Notes: generated by a model from the sequence alone, not told the origin. A stretch of 64,000 nucleotides of DNA from Nocardioides kongjuensis (GCF_013409625.1 NZ_JACCBF010000001.1:2421001-2485000); one strand, 5' to 3'. Counted from the stretch's first letter, positions 52,230-61,174 are shown. Translations and numbers: made by a program.

Positions 52230-53381
52230 TCAGTCGACCGTGCCGGACGGGGTGGCCGGGTCGCGCGGCTTGGCCTTCGCGTCGCCGCTGCACTTCTCCG
52301 TCTTGATCCCACCGAGGGTGAAGTCGGCGCGGACCGGGAGGTGGTCGGAGCCTCCGGCCGGCATCACGACCGAGCTGGTGGCAGTGAGGTCCGGGCCGCC
52401 GTAGAGCAGGTAGTCGATCCGGGTCCGCGGGTGGCCCGCGGGGTGCGTGGCCCCGCCGCCGCTGCCCGCGACGACGAAGCTGTCGGAGAGCCGCGAGCTG
52501 AGGATCCGCTCCGGGCCCGAGTTGGGCCAGGTGTTCATGTCGCCGCCGAGGATCTTCGGGCGCGGGTCGGCGGCCAGGATGCTGGAGATCCGGCTCGCCT
52601 GCGCGGTGCGGATGTTGGCGGAGGTGTTGTCGAGGTGGGTGCTGTAGATGCTGACCTCGACGCCCTCGACGTTGATCACCACGTGCAGCAGACCGCGCGG
52701 CTGGGCGCGACCGATGTTGGGCAGCGGGGTGTTCTCGGAGGAGACGATCGGGTACTTCGAGACCACCGCGGTGCCGTAGAGGCCGTCGCCGAAGGTGACG
52801 TTGCGACCGAACGCGGAGCCCCAGCCGCCGAGGCGCTCGGCGAACCAGCCGGCCTGGTCGACGCTGCCGGTGCTGCGGCGCTTGTAGTCGACCTCCTGCA
52901 GCAGGATGACGGTCGCCTTCGACTGCTGCATCACGCCGAGCAGGCGGTCGAGGCTGCCGGCCCGGGCCGACTTGATGTTGTAGGACAGCGCGGTGAACTG
53001 GGTGGTGCCGATCTGGGCCTGGCACACGAGCTGCGCCGACTGGCGCTCGGCCTCCATCGCCAGCGGGGGCACCAGCACGCCGCCGGTGTCGGTGGCGCTC
53101 GGCGCCGGCGGCAGGTCGGCAGCCGGGGCCGCGGACGCCGTGCCCGTCCGGCGGCCCTCGTGGGCGACCGGGGTGTCGGGGGCATCGGGCGGGAAGATCA
53201 GCGAGACGCTCAGCCCGGCGAGGACCACCACGACCGCCACGAGCGTGACGACCATGTCGACCGAGGAGACGGCAGGGCCGAGCCGCTTGCCCTCGCGGGC
53301 ACCACGATTCCCCTGCTCCTCCACGTCCAGAATCGTAGACGACAGGTCGCCGGCGCCGGGCTTCTTCGGCCTCTGGGGCAC
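52230..53381 (-). CDS. membrane-anchored EEP-family phosphoesterase
   Basis: A 383-residue protein with a cytoplasmic N-terminus, one transmembrane helix (MVVTLVAVVVVLAGLSVSLI, about residues 43-62), a Pro/Ala linker and an external EEP domain. Motifs: LSYNIKSARAGSLDRL, VILLQEVDYKRRS (metal Glu), SIYSTHLDNTSAN (catalytic His), ILGGDMNTWPNSG (GDxN) and GGSDHLPVRADF (SDH). All catalytic positions are present. It is upstream of the PLD-like gene on the same strand and divergent from the FGE-sulfatase pair across 11 bases. Confidence 0.88.
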   Translation of the reverse strand: MPQRPKKPGAGDLSSTILDVEEQGNRGAREGKRLGPAVSSVDMVVTLVAVVVVLAGLSVSLIFPPDAPDTPVAHEGRRTGTASAAPAADLPPAPSATDTGGVLVPPLAMEAERQSAQLVCQAQIGTTQFTALSYNIKSARAGSLDRLLGVMQQSKATVILLQEVDYKRRSTGSVDQAGWFAERLGGWGSAFGRNVTFGDGLYGTAVVSKYPIVSSENTPLPNIGRAQPRGLLHVVINVEGVEVSIYSTHLDNTSANIRTAQASRISSILAADPRPKILGGDMNTWPNSGPERILSSRLSDSFVVAGSGGGATHPAGHPRTRIDYLLYGGPDLTATSSVVMPAGGSDHLPVRADFTLGGIKTEKCSGDAKAKPRDPATPSGTVD

Positions 53382-53392
53382 ACTGGACGGCG

Positions 53393-54448
53393 ATGTCCAC
53401 CCCGCCGCCGGACCCGCGTCCCTGTTGCGTCCCCGCAGGCCCCCCGGCCGCGGCGGACCCGACGCTCGGCACCCCGGCCCGCACCGGCAGCACCGACGGC
53501 ACCGAGCGGGGCGTCGACCCCACCGAGCTGGCCACGATCCCGGCCGGTCGAGCGGTGCTCGGCGACCACTTCGGCGACGGGTACGCCGGCGACGGCGAGG
53601 GGCCGGTCCACGAGGTCGAGCTGTCGGCGTACCGGATCGGCACCACCTCGGTGACCAACGCGGCGTTCGCGGCGTTCGTCGACGCGACCGGGCACCGGAC
53701 CCTGGCCGAGGTCGAGGGCTACTCCGCGGTGTTCCACACTGACGTGGCGGCCACGGTCGCCGACGTGCTCGGCCACTCCCCCGCCACGCCGTGGTGGGTC
53801 GGGGTCCGCGGCGCCGACTGGCGCCACCCCGAGGGCCCGCGCTCCGGCATCGAGGACCGCGCCGACCACCCCGTCGTCCACGTCTCCCACGACGACGCGC
53901 TCGCGTTCGCCCGCTGGGCCGGTCGTCGGCTGCCCACCGAGGCGGAGTGGGAGTACGCCGCTCGCGGCGGGCTCGAGGGGAGGCGCTACCCCTGGGGCGA
54001 CGAGCTGATGGCCGGCACCGACGGGGAGTGGCAGGTCAACATCTTCCAGGGCGCCTTCCCGGCCACCAACACCGCCGACGACGGCTGGACGACGACCGCA
54101 CCGGTGACCGCGTACCGGCCCAACGGCTACGGCCTGCACCAGATGGTCGGCAACGTGTGGGAGTGGTGCGCGGACTGGTTCGACCCGAAGGCCTACGACG
54201 CCCGTGAGCGACGCGATCCGCGCGGCCCCGCGAGTGGTACGGTCCGCGTGATGCGCGGGGGCTCGTTCCTGTGCCACGACTCGTACTGCAACCGGTACCG
54301 GGTCGCCGCCCGCTCAGCGGCTCCGCCGGACTCCACGGCCTCGAACCTCGGCTTCCGCTGTGCTGCGGACGCCGCGACCGACCGCCCCGACAGCCCCCAC
54401 AGCCCCGACAGCCCCGACAGCCCCGTCGAGAAGGAGAACCACGCGTGA
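53393..54448 (+). CDS. formylglycine-generating enzyme
   Basis: A 351-residue FGE-sulfatase (SUMF1) family protein that converts the active-site Cys of sulfatases to formylglycine with O2 and copper. Family blocks: PVHEVELSAYRIGTTSVTNA, PVVHVSHDDALAFARWAGRR, LPTEAEWEYAARGGLEGRRY, PWGDELM, GNVWEWCADWF and GGSFLCHDSYCNRYRVAARS with the two catalytic cysteines (294 and 299). The tail has a short DSPxSP repeat. Its stop overlaps the sulfatase start by GTGA, so enzyme and substrate protein are coupled. Confidence 0.95.
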   Translation: MSTPPPDPRPCCVPAGPPAAADPTLGTPARTGSTDGTERGVDPTELATIPAGRAVLGDHFGDGYAGDGEGPVHEVELSAYRIGTTSVTNAAFAAFVDATGHRTLAEVEGYSAVFHTDVAATVADVLGHSPATPWWVGVRGADWRHPEGPRSGIEDRADHPVVHVSHDDALAFARWAGRRLPTEAEWEYAARGGLEGRRYPWGDELMAGTDGEWQVNIFQGAFPATNTADDGWTTTAPVTAYRPNGYGLHQMVGNVWEWCADWFDPKAYDARERRDPRGPASGTVRVMRGGSFLCHDSYCNRYRVAARSAAPPDSTASNLGFRCAADAATDRPDSPHSPDSPDSPVEKENHA

Positions 54449-56016
54449 CTCGCCCCGGCCGCCTGCGCCTGGCCACTGCCGCCGTCCTCAGCGCGAGCGT
54501 GCTCGCCGCCTGCTCCGGCGGAGGTGGCGACGGCAACGGCGGGGTCGGGCCGATCGTCAAGTACGAGCGACCCGGCGAGCAGCCCTCGGTCGCGGCGCCG
54601 ACCGCGAAGGACACCGTGCTCGGCCCGGACGCGACGCCGGCTCCGGTCGCCTCGCCCGAGAAGCCGAACCTGCTGATGATCACGATGGACGACGCGGCGA
54701 TGAAGGACATGCAGTTCATGCCGCACCTGCAGGAGGTGATCGCCGACGAGGGCGTGACGATCGACCAGGGCCTGGCCCCGACGCCGATCTGCGTGCCGGC
54801 CCGAGCGTCACTGCTCACCGGCCAGTACGCCCGCAACCACGGCGCGGTCACGATCAGCGGCGAGGGCGGCGGCTACAAGTCCTTCGACGACGAGGACACG
54901 ATGCCGGTCAGCCTGCAGAAGGCCGGCTACGACACGATGATGGTCGGCAAGTACCTCAACGGGTACACGAAGAACGAGGTGCACCACCAGCCGCCGGGCT
55001 GGACCGTGTGGCGTCCGACCGTCGACTTCGCGACGTACAACTTCGAGCACCCGCAGCTGCTCGTCGACGGCAGGATCAAGGACTACGACACCTACTCGAC
55101 GACGCTGCTCAGCGACCAGTCGAACCAGCTGATCGCCGACCACGCCAACGGGGCCGACGGGGCCGACGGGGACAAGCCCTGGTACCTGTGGGTCAACTAC
55201 GTCGCCCCGCACCACGGCAGTCCGCACGAGAGCGACGACCCGGACGGCATCTCGACGACGGTCCCGGACAAGCGCGACCGCGACACGTTCAAGGACCTCG
55301 ACCTCGACACCACGCCCGAGATGTTCGAGAAGGACCCGAGCGACAAGGCACTGATCCGCAACGCGCGGCAGAAGTGGTCCGAGAAGCGCCGCGCCGGGCT
55401 GCGCGAGGAGCGCCAGCAGCGGGTCGAGGCCCTGCAGGCCGTCGACCGCGCGATCGCCCGCACCGTCGACACCCTGAGGAGGACCGGGCAGCTCGACAAC
55501 ACCTACGTCGTGGTGACCTCCGACAACGGCTTCTACGTCGGCGAGCACAACCTCAACGGCAAGCTCTGGTACTTCCGCGACGCGATCAACATCCCGATGT
55601 TCATCCGCGGCCCGGGCCTGCCCGCCGGTACGACGACCCAGGCGCCGGTCACCAACGCCGACTGGGCACCCACCTTCGCCGCGCTGGCCGGCGCGACGCT
55701 CGACCGCGACGCCGACGGCGTTGACGTGATGCCGTGGCTCGACAGCGACGCGACCCGCCGGGTGATCCCGATCTCGGGCTGGCCGGTCAAGGGTGGCCTC
55801 GATCCCTTCTACACCGGGGTGATCGTGGGTCCGTGGACCTACGTCCGCGGGCGCAAGGGCCGCGGCGAGCTCTACTACACGAAGAACGACCAGTACCAGC
55901 TCTACAACCTCTACGGCGACCCCCGCTACAAGGCGGTGCGCAAGCAGCTGCGCGACCTGTGGGAGCAGACGAGGGAATGTGCCGGGGCGACCTGCCCGCA
56001 GACGTTCATGAAGTAG
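54445..56016 (+). CDS. type I sulfatase lipoprotein
   Basis: A 523-residue sulfatase of the alkaline-phosphatase superfamily. Signal peptide with lipobox LAAC (Cys 23) places it outside the membrane. Active site: ITMDDAAMKDM (metal Asp pair), PTPICVPARASLLTGQ with Cys 116 in the CxPxR formylglycine motif, GKYLNGY (Lys), and VVTSDNGFYVGEHNLNGKLW. The sequence is like N-acetylglucosamine-6-sulfatase/arylsulfatase-like proteins. AAGGAG precedes the GTG. With FGE coupled upstream, it probably removes sulfate from a glycan or arylsulfate. Confidence 0.94.
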   Translation: MTRPGRLRLATAAVLSASVLAACSGGGGDGNGGVGPIVKYERPGEQPSVAAPTAKDTVLGPDATPAPVASPEKPNLLMITMDDAAMKDMQFMPHLQEVIADEGVTIDQGLAPTPICVPARASLLTGQYARNHGAVTISGEGGGYKSFDDEDTMPVSLQKAGYDTMMVGKYLNGYTKNEVHHQPPGWTVWRPTVDFATYNFEHPQLLVDGRIKDYDTYSTTLLSDQSNQLIADHANGADGADGDKPWYLWVNYVAPHHGSPHESDDPDGISTTVPDKRDRDTFKDLDLDTTPEMFEKDPSDKALIRNARQKWSEKRRAGLREERQQRVEALQAVDRAIARTVDTLRRTGQLDNTYVVVTSDNGFYVGEHNLNGKLWYFRDAINIPMFIRGPGLPAGTTTQAPVTNADWAPTFAALAGATLDRDADGVDVMPWLDSDATRRVIPISGWPVKGGLDPFYTGVIVGPWTYVRGRKGRGELYYTKNDQYQLYNLYGDPRYKAVRKQLRDLWEQTRECAGATCPQTFMK

Positions 56017-56043
56017 CAGCCGCGACCGGTAGCGTTGCGCTTC

Positions 56044-57303
56044 GTGAGCACCACCCCTACCCGCGTGTTCGCGGCCAGGCTGGTCGGGCTCCCGATCTTC
56101 GACCCCCAGGGCGACCAGGTCGGGAAGGTCCGCGACCTGGTCGTGACGCTGCGCTCCGAGGGGACCCAGCCGCGCGTGCTGGGGATGGTCGCCGAGGTGT
56201 TCGGCCGGCGCCGGATCTTCGTGCCGATGACCCGGGTCACCAACATCGACAGCGGCCACGTCTACACGACCGGCCTCCTCAACATGCGCCGCTTCGAGCA
56301 GCGCTCGACCGAGACCCTCGTCATCGGCCAGATGCTCGACCGGACCGTCACGATCAAGGACAGCGGCGTCACCGGCACGGTGTACGACGTCGCGATGGAG
56401 CCCGCCCGCACCCGCGACTGGGTGCTCTCGCGGGTCGCCGTGCGCGAGCCGTCGAAGGGCTTCCGCCGCCGCGGGCAGTCCCACGTGGTCGAGTGGCGCG
56501 ACGTCGTGGGCCTGACCCGCACCGACGACCGCCAGGGCGCCACCCACCTGGTCGCCGCCCTCAACGAGATGCGACCCGCCGACGCGGCGAGCATCCTGCA
56601 CGACCTGCCCCCGGAGCGTCGTACGGCCGTCGCGCTGGCCCTCGACGACGAGCGGCTCGCCGACGTCCTCGAGGAGCTGCCCGAGGACGACCAGGTCGAG
56701 ATCCTCAAGGGCCTCGACTCCGAGCGTGCGGCCGACGTCCTGGAGGAGATGTCACCCGACGACGCGGCCGACCTGATCCGCGACCTGCCGCCGGAGACCG
56801 CCGAGGTCCTGCTCGAGCTGATGGAGCCCGAGGAGGCCGAGGACGTGCGGCGCCTGATGTCGTACGTCGAGAACACCGCCGGCGCGATGATGACCTCCGA
56901 GCCGGTGATCCTGGGCCCGGACGCGACCATCGCCGACGCGCTCGCCCACGTCCGCAACCCCGACCTCACGCCGGCGCTGGCCGCGCTGGTCTACGTCTGC
57001 CGGCCCCCGCTGGAGACGCCGACCGGCAAGCTGCTGGGCGTCGCCCACATCCAGCGGCTGCTCCGCGAGCCGCCCTCGACCCTGGTCGCCGGCGCGCTCG
57101 ACGACTCGATGGAGTGGCTGCGGCCCGAGGCGACCATCGACGAGGTGGCTGCCCACCTGGCGACCTACAACCTGGTCGCGGCACCCGTCGTCGACGAGGA
57201 CCGCCGCCTGATCGGTGCGGTCACGGTCGACGACCTGCTCGACCACATGCTCCCGGCCAACTGGCGCGAGCGCGCCCGCGAGCGGGGGGCGGGGCCCCGA
57301 TGA
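56044..57303 (+). CDS. PRC-barrel/MgtE-N/CBS protein without transport domain
   Basis: A 419-residue soluble protein. Two PRC-barrel-like segments (about residues 8-80 and 85-155; GLPIFDPQGDQVGKVRDLVV) are followed by an MgtE N-terminal helical repeat domain (160-280; DDERLADVLEELPEDDQVEI, ERAADVLEEMSPDDAADLI). Two CBS motifs complete it (285-410; MMTSEPVILGPDATIADAL, LVAAPVVDEDRRLIGAVTVD). The MgtE membrane part is absent. This is a known actinobacterial arrangement next to DUF1003 and Mrp. It may sense Mg2+ or nucleotide. TAGCGT eight bases before the GTG predicts a leaderless mRNA. Confidence 0.9.
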   Translation: MSTTPTRVFAARLVGLPIFDPQGDQVGKVRDLVVTLRSEGTQPRVLGMVAEVFGRRRIFVPMTRVTNIDSGHVYTTGLLNMRRFEQRSTETLVIGQMLDRTVTIKDSGVTGTVYDVAMEPARTRDWVLSRVAVREPSKGFRRRGQSHVVEWRDVVGLTRTDDRQGATHLVAALNEMRPADAASILHDLPPERRTAVALALDDERLADVLEELPEDDQVEILKGLDSERAADVLEEMSPDDAADLIRDLPPETAEVLLELMEPEEAEDVRRLMSYVENTAGAMMTSEPVILGPDATIADALAHVRNPDLTPALAALVYVCRPPLETPTGKLLGVAHIQRLLREPPSTLVAGALDDSMEWLRPEATIDEVAAHLATYNLVAAPVVDEDRRLIGAVTVDDLLDHMLPANWRERARERGAGPR

Positions 57304-57374
57304 ATCACCCCACGACGTTCCACGCCTCCCCCGCTTCGCTCCTCCGGCGCACAACTCCGCGGGGACCCCGATGA
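57300..57374 (+). CDS. 24-residue mini-ORF bridging two coupled genes
   Basis: ATG at 57300 overlaps the MgtE-like stop (ATGA) and TGA at 57372 overlaps the ATG of the DUF1003 gene (ATGA), so ribosomes could run through all three. The peptide is basic (MNHPTTFHASPASLLRR, then TTPRGPR). The segment is bounded by two near-identical copies of GGGGCCCCGATGA/GGGGACCCCGATGA, as if a 70-bp piece had been inserted or duplicated between genes once directly coupled. Translation is unproven. Confidence 0.35.
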   Translation: MNHPTTFHASPASLLRRTTPRGPR

Positions 57375-57916
57375 GCGAGACCCGCCGCACCGTGGAGCGG
57401 CTCGACACGCCGCGCGAGGAGCGGCGCCAGCTGGTCCGGCGCCCGTCCTACAACGCCGACACCTTCGGCGTCTTCGCCGAGCAGTTCGCCCGGTTCATGG
57501 GCACGGCGACCTTCCTCATCTACATGACGCTGTTCGTCGTCGGCTGGGTGTGCTGGAACCTGTTCGCGCCCCGCGACCTGCGCTTCGACGACTACCCGTT
57601 CATCTTCCTGACCCTGATGCTGAGCCTGCAGGCGTCGTACGCCGCACCCCTGATCCTGCTCGCGCAGAACCGTCAGGAGGCGCGCGACCGGGTGGTCGCC
57701 GAGCAGGACCGGCAGGCCGACGCGCGGGCGCACGCCGACATGGAGTTCCTCGCCCGGGAGGTCGCGTCGCTGCGGATGGCGGTCGGCGAGGTCGCCACCC
57801 GCGACTTCCTGCGCTCCGAGCTGCGCAACCTGCTCGCCGACATCGACGAGCGGGCCGAGGAGCGTGCGCAGTCTCACGAGGACGGCGCCGACGAGCCGGC
57901 TTCGGGGACTCCCTAG
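57371..57916 (+). CDS. DUF1003 family membrane protein
   Basis: A 181-residue protein with the DUF1003 pattern: an N-terminal basic part, two transmembrane helices (about residues 41-62, FLIYMTLFVVGWVCWNLF; and 76-98, FIFLTLMLSLQASYAAPLIL) around the family's FDDYPFIFL, then a C-terminal amphipathic coiled coil with NRQEARDRVVAEQDRQADAR. Function is unknown. It sits between the PRC/MgtE-N/CBS gene and mrp, the usual actinobacterial order. Confidence 0.9.
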   Translation: MSETRRTVERLDTPREERRQLVRRPSYNADTFGVFAEQFARFMGTATFLIYMTLFVVGWVCWNLFAPRDLRFDDYPFIFLTLMLSLQASYAAPLILLAQNRQEARDRVVAEQDRQADARAHADMEFLAREVASLRMAVGEVATRDFLRSELRNLLADIDERAEERAQSHEDGADEPASGTP

Positions 57917-57927
57917 ACTCAGGGGTT

Positions 57928-59109
57928 GTGACTACCACGCAGTCCCCGTCCGTCGAGCAGGTCATGACCGCGCTCAGCAAGGTCAACGACCCCGAGATCA
58001 AACGACCCATCACCGAGCTGGGGATGGTCGAGGGCGTGGACATCGCGGCCGGCGACGGCGGGTCGGTGGTCACCGTACGGGCGCTGCTGACCGTGGCGGG
58101 CTGCCCGCTCAAGGACACCATCAACCGTGACGTGACGGCGGCCGTGGCCGCACTCCCCGGCGTGACCGGCGTCGACGTGCAGCTCGGTGTGATGACCGCC
58201 GAGCAGCGTTCGGGCCTGCACGAGACGCTGCGGGGCGGCCAGGCCCAGCGCGAGATCCCGTTCGCCCAGCCCGGCTCGCTGACCAAGGTCTTCGCCATCG
58301 CCTCCGGCAAGGGCGGCGTCGGCAAGTCGTCCCTGACCGCCAACCTCGCGATCGCCCTGGCCGGGGCCGGTCGCAAGGTCGGCCTCGTCGACGCCGACAT
58401 CTACGGTCACTCGATCCCGGCGATGCTCGGTGTCGCGGACGCCCGGCCGACCCAGGTCGACGACCTGATCATGCCGGTCCCGACGCCCTCGGGCGTCTCG
58501 GTGATCTCCATCGGCATGCTCAAGCCGCGCCGCGACCAGGTCGTCGCCTGGCGCGGACCGATGCTCGACCGCGCGCTCGTGCAGATGCTCGCCGACGTCT
58601 ACTGGGGCGACCTCGACGTCCTCCTCCTCGACCTGCCCCCGGGCACCGGCGACATCGCGATCTCGCTCGGCCAGCACCTGCCCGGCGCCGAGGTGGTCGT
58701 GGTGACCACCCCGCAGGAGGCCGCGGCCGAGGTCGCCGAGCGCGCCGGCACGATGGCCTCGATGATGCACCAGCGCGTCGTGGGCGTCGTCGAGAACATG
58801 AGCTACCTCCCCTGCCCCCACTGCGCGGACGATGGCAAGGAGCACCGGCTCGAGATCTTCGGCACCGGCGGTGGCGAGCGGGTGGCGGCGACCCTGTCCC
58901 AGCGCTTCGGGTACGACGTACCCCTGCTCGGGGAGGTCCCGATCGACGTCGCGCTGCGCGAGGGTGGCGACACCGGCAAGCCGATCGTCGAGTCCGACCC
59001 CACCTCCCCCGCCGCCGTCGCGCTGACCGCGGTGGCCGAGCGACTGGGCGGACGCGGCCGAGGACTGGCCGGCATGCAGCTGGGGCTCACCCCGACCAGT
59101 AAGTTCTGA
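57928..59109 (+). CDS. mrp: Mrp/NBP35-type Fe-S cluster carrier ATPase
   Basis: A 393-residue protein. An N-terminal MIP18/DUF59 domain (about residues 8-85; LSKVNDPEIKRPITELGMV) precedes the deviant Walker ATPase: ASGKGGVGKSSLTANLAIAL, VDADIYGHSIPAMLG, LLLDLPPGTGDIAISL. The CxxC motif that holds a bridging Fe-S cluster is in YLPCPHCADDG. It supplies Fe-S clusters to apo-proteins in the cytoplasm. TAGACT eight bases before the GTG predicts a leaderless transcript. Confidence 0.95.
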   Translation: MTTTQSPSVEQVMTALSKVNDPEIKRPITELGMVEGVDIAAGDGGSVVTVRALLTVAGCPLKDTINRDVTAAVAALPGVTGVDVQLGVMTAEQRSGLHETLRGGQAQREIPFAQPGSLTKVFAIASGKGGVGKSSLTANLAIALAGAGRKVGLVDADIYGHSIPAMLGVADARPTQVDDLIMPVPTPSGVSVISIGMLKPRRDQVVAWRGPMLDRALVQMLADVYWGDLDVLLLDLPPGTGDIAISLGQHLPGAEVVVVTTPQEAAAEVAERAGTMASMMHQRVVGVVENMSYLPCPHCADDGKEHRLEIFGTGGGERVAATLSQRFGYDVPLLGEVPIDVALREGGDTGKPIVESDPTSPAAVALTAVAERLGGRGRGLAGMQLGLTPTSKF

Positions 59110-59145
59110 CCCGCACGGCTACGACGGAGAAGGGGCGGCTGGCGG

Positions 59146-59502
59146 GTGTTCGGGATCGGTTTCGGCGAGCTCGTCGTGATTGCGTTCCTGGCGGTGCTCG
59201 TCTTCGGCCCCGACAAGCTGCCCGACCTGGCCCGGCAGGCCGGCCGGCTGATGCGGGAGCTGCGCAAGTTCGCCACCAACGCGCGTGACGAGCTGCGCTC
59301 CGAGCTCGGCCCGGAGTACGCCGACCTCGAGCTGACCGACCTCGACCCGCGCGCGATCGTGCGCAAGCACATCGCCGAGGCGATGGCCGAGCTCGACGAC
59401 CTCGAGGACACGATCCGCAGCGCGGGCGAGGACGACCCCCCCGCTCCGGTGCGGATGCTCGAGCCGGGCGAGCTGCCGCCCTACGACTTCGAGGCGACGT
59501 AG
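59146..59502 (+). CDS. tatB: Sec-independent translocase subunit TatB
   Basis: A 118-residue protein. The N-terminal transmembrane helix (GFGELVVIAFLAVLVFGPDK, residues 5-24) includes the conserved Glu 8 and the FGP hinge. An amphipathic helix LPDLARQAGRLMRELRKFA and a longer charged region (to about 100) follow; this length marks TatB rather than TatA. It forms the twin-arginine substrate receptor with TatC. The GTG start is used, 37 bases after mrp. Confidence 0.92.
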   Translation: MFGIGFGELVVIAFLAVLVFGPDKLPDLARQAGRLMRELRKFATNARDELRSELGPEYADLELTDLDPRAIVRKHIAEAMAELDDLEDTIRSAGEDDPPAPVRMLEPGELPPYDFEAT

Positions 59503-59552
59503 CGAGCAGGAGCGCCGAGCGAGGAAGCGGCTCGACCACCTGGTCCGGCGGC

Positions 59553-60098
59553 TCAGGCCAGCAGGCGCTCGACGGCCCCGGCGAGCTCCTCGACGTCGAT
59601 CGTGCGGGAGCGGACCGATGCGGCGTGCATCAGCGCGCCGTCGAGCAGGTCGCTGACGGCCCGCGCCGCGGGTCCCGGGGCCGGGTGGCCGCCCTCCGCG
59701 AGCATCGCCTCCAGCATCGCGAGGAAGCGGTGGTGACCGGCCTCCATGGCGGGTCCGGCCGTCTCGTCGAGCAGCAGCACGAGTCGGGCCCGGGTGGTGC
59801 GGACGTGCCGGCGCGAGGTCATCAGCCGCACGTTGCCGGTGAGGTACGCCGCGAGGGCCGGCGCCGAGGTCAGGTCCGGCGGCGGGCCGGCGGTGATCGC
59901 GGCCCGGTCCAGCTCCTCGAGCCGGACGACCACGGCCTCCAGGAGTGCGGTGCGGCTGCGGAAGCAGTTGGAGGTGCTGCCGGCCGGCAGGCCGGCCTCG
60001 GCGTCCACCGCACGGTGGGTGAGACCGCGCAGACCGTCGCGGGCGAGGACGGTGACGGCGGCGTCGGCGACGAGCTCGGGCCGGGTGGGGGCGGTCAC
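59553..60098 (-). CDS. TetR-family regulator
   Basis: A 181-residue repressor: HTH at about residues 8-55 (AVTVLARDGLRGLTHRAVDA, EAGLPAGSTSNCFRSRTALL). The ligand domain has ALLEAVVVRLEELDRAAIT and a C-terminal helix EELAGAVERLL. It is divergent from an FAD monooxygenase gene, and the 53 bases between contain a perfect 11-bp-arm palindrome, the likely operator. The monooxygenase substrate or product may be the inducer. Confidence 0.9.
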   Translation of the reverse strand: MTAPTRPELVADAAVTVLARDGLRGLTHRAVDAEAGLPAGSTSNCFRSRTALLEAVVVRLEELDRAAITAGPPPDLTSAPALAAYLTGNVRLMTSRRHVRTTRARLVLLLDETAGPAMEAGHHRFLAMLEAMLAEGGHPAPGPAARAVSDLLDGALMHAASVRSRTIDVEELAGAVERLLA

Positions 60099-60106
60099 CC
60101 GGCGAG

Positions 60107-60137
60107 ACTACATCTGTTGTGAAACTACAGATGTAGT
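60107..60137. promoter_or_regulatory. TetR operator of the FAD-monooxygenase promoter
   Basis: ACTACATCTGT-N9-ACAGATGTAGT, perfect 11-bp arms. It begins nine bases before the TetR start and ends just before TAGCGT (60140-60145), the -10 box six bases from the monooxygenase ATG. Repressor bound here would block both promoters. Confidence 0.8.
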
Positions 60138-60151
60138 AGTAGCGTCCGAGG

Positions 60152-61174
60152 ATGCCCACCATCACCGTTCTCGGCGGGGGCGTCGCCGGCCTCACGCTGG
60201 CAGCGACACTCGACCCCACGACGTACGACGTGACGCTCGTCGAGCGGCACCCCGACCGCCCGACGGTCCCGACGGTCTTCGGCATCTGGCCGTTCGCCCT
60301 GGACGCGCTCGAGCGCATCGGACTCGCCGACCGGGTGCGCGAGGACGGCTACGCCCTCACCTCCGCGGTCATCACGGCCGACAGCGGGCGCCGCCCGGTC
60401 ACGATGTCGCGGCAGGGGGCCACCATGTGGGCGATCACCCGGCCGGCCCTGCTCTCGGTCCTCGACGGGGCGGTCCCCGACACCGTGACGCGCGAGCGGC
60501 GTCACGTCGCCGATGCGACCTCGCTCGACGCCGACCTGGTCGTGGCCGCCGACGGTGCGCGCAGCGTCGTGCGACGGCAGGTGTGGGGCGACGAGCCGCG
60601 CGACACCGGCATCGTGGCGATCCGCGGGGTGGCGCCGACGCCGCCGGACATGCCGCTCGACCAGATGCGCGAGTTCTGGGGCGACGGGATGCTCTTCGGC
60701 ACCGGCCCCAACCGGCTGCCGCACGGGATGGGCACCAACTGGTACGCCTCCGCCCGGCGTGGCGAGGAGAGCCCGGCCGACGCCCTGGCCTGGGCGCGCG
60801 AGGCCTACGCCGGCTGGCCGAGCCTCGTGCGGGAGACCCTGGCGGCTGCGGACCCCCAGCAGATGGTGGTCACCACCATCCTCGAGTCACGGCGCCCCCG
60901 CACGCTGGTGCGCGACCGGTACGTGCTGGTCGGCGACGCCGCGCACGCGATGTCGCCCAACCTCGGCCGGGGTGCCTGCGAGGCGATGGTGGACGCGATC
61001 GCGCTCGGCGAGGCGCTCAACGAGCACGGTCTCGACGGGGTGCGCCGTTACGCGCGGGAGCGGCGGCGGCCGGGCCAGCGCACCCGGGCCGCGGCGGCGA
61101 TGGTGCGACGGATCTCGCTGTCCCCGCGGGCCGGGCGGGTCGTCGTACGACTGGCCGGCGGGTCACGATCGTGA
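60152..61174 (+). CDS. FAD-dependent monooxygenase
   Basis: A 340-residue flavoprotein of the PHBH-like group A monooxygenases. FAD-binding GxGxxG variant TVLGGGVAGLTLAATL (residues 5-20), DG motif VVAADGARSVVRRQVWG, and the second FAD motif YVLVGDAAHAMSPNLGRGAC. It would hydroxylate an aromatic or similar compound with NAD(P)H and O2; the substrate is unknown. TAGCGT six bases before the ATG predicts a leaderless mRNA. The operator and TetR gene lie upstream. Its 3' end overlaps the convergent gene by 12 bases. Confidence 0.9.
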   Translation: MPTITVLGGGVAGLTLAATLDPTTYDVTLVERHPDRPTVPTVFGIWPFALDALERIGLADRVREDGYALTSAVITADSGRRPVTMSRQGATMWAITRPALLSVLDGAVPDTVTRERRHVADATSLDADLVVAADGARSVVRRQVWGDEPRDTGIVAIRGVAPTPPDMPLDQMREFWGDGMLFGTGPNRLPHGMGTNWYASARRGEESPADALAWAREAYAGWPSLVRETLAAADPQQMVVTTILESRRPRTLVRDRYVLVGDAAHAMSPNLGRGACEAMVDAIALGEALNEHGLDGVRRYARERRRPGQRTRAAAAMVRRISLSPRAGRVVVRLAGGSRS

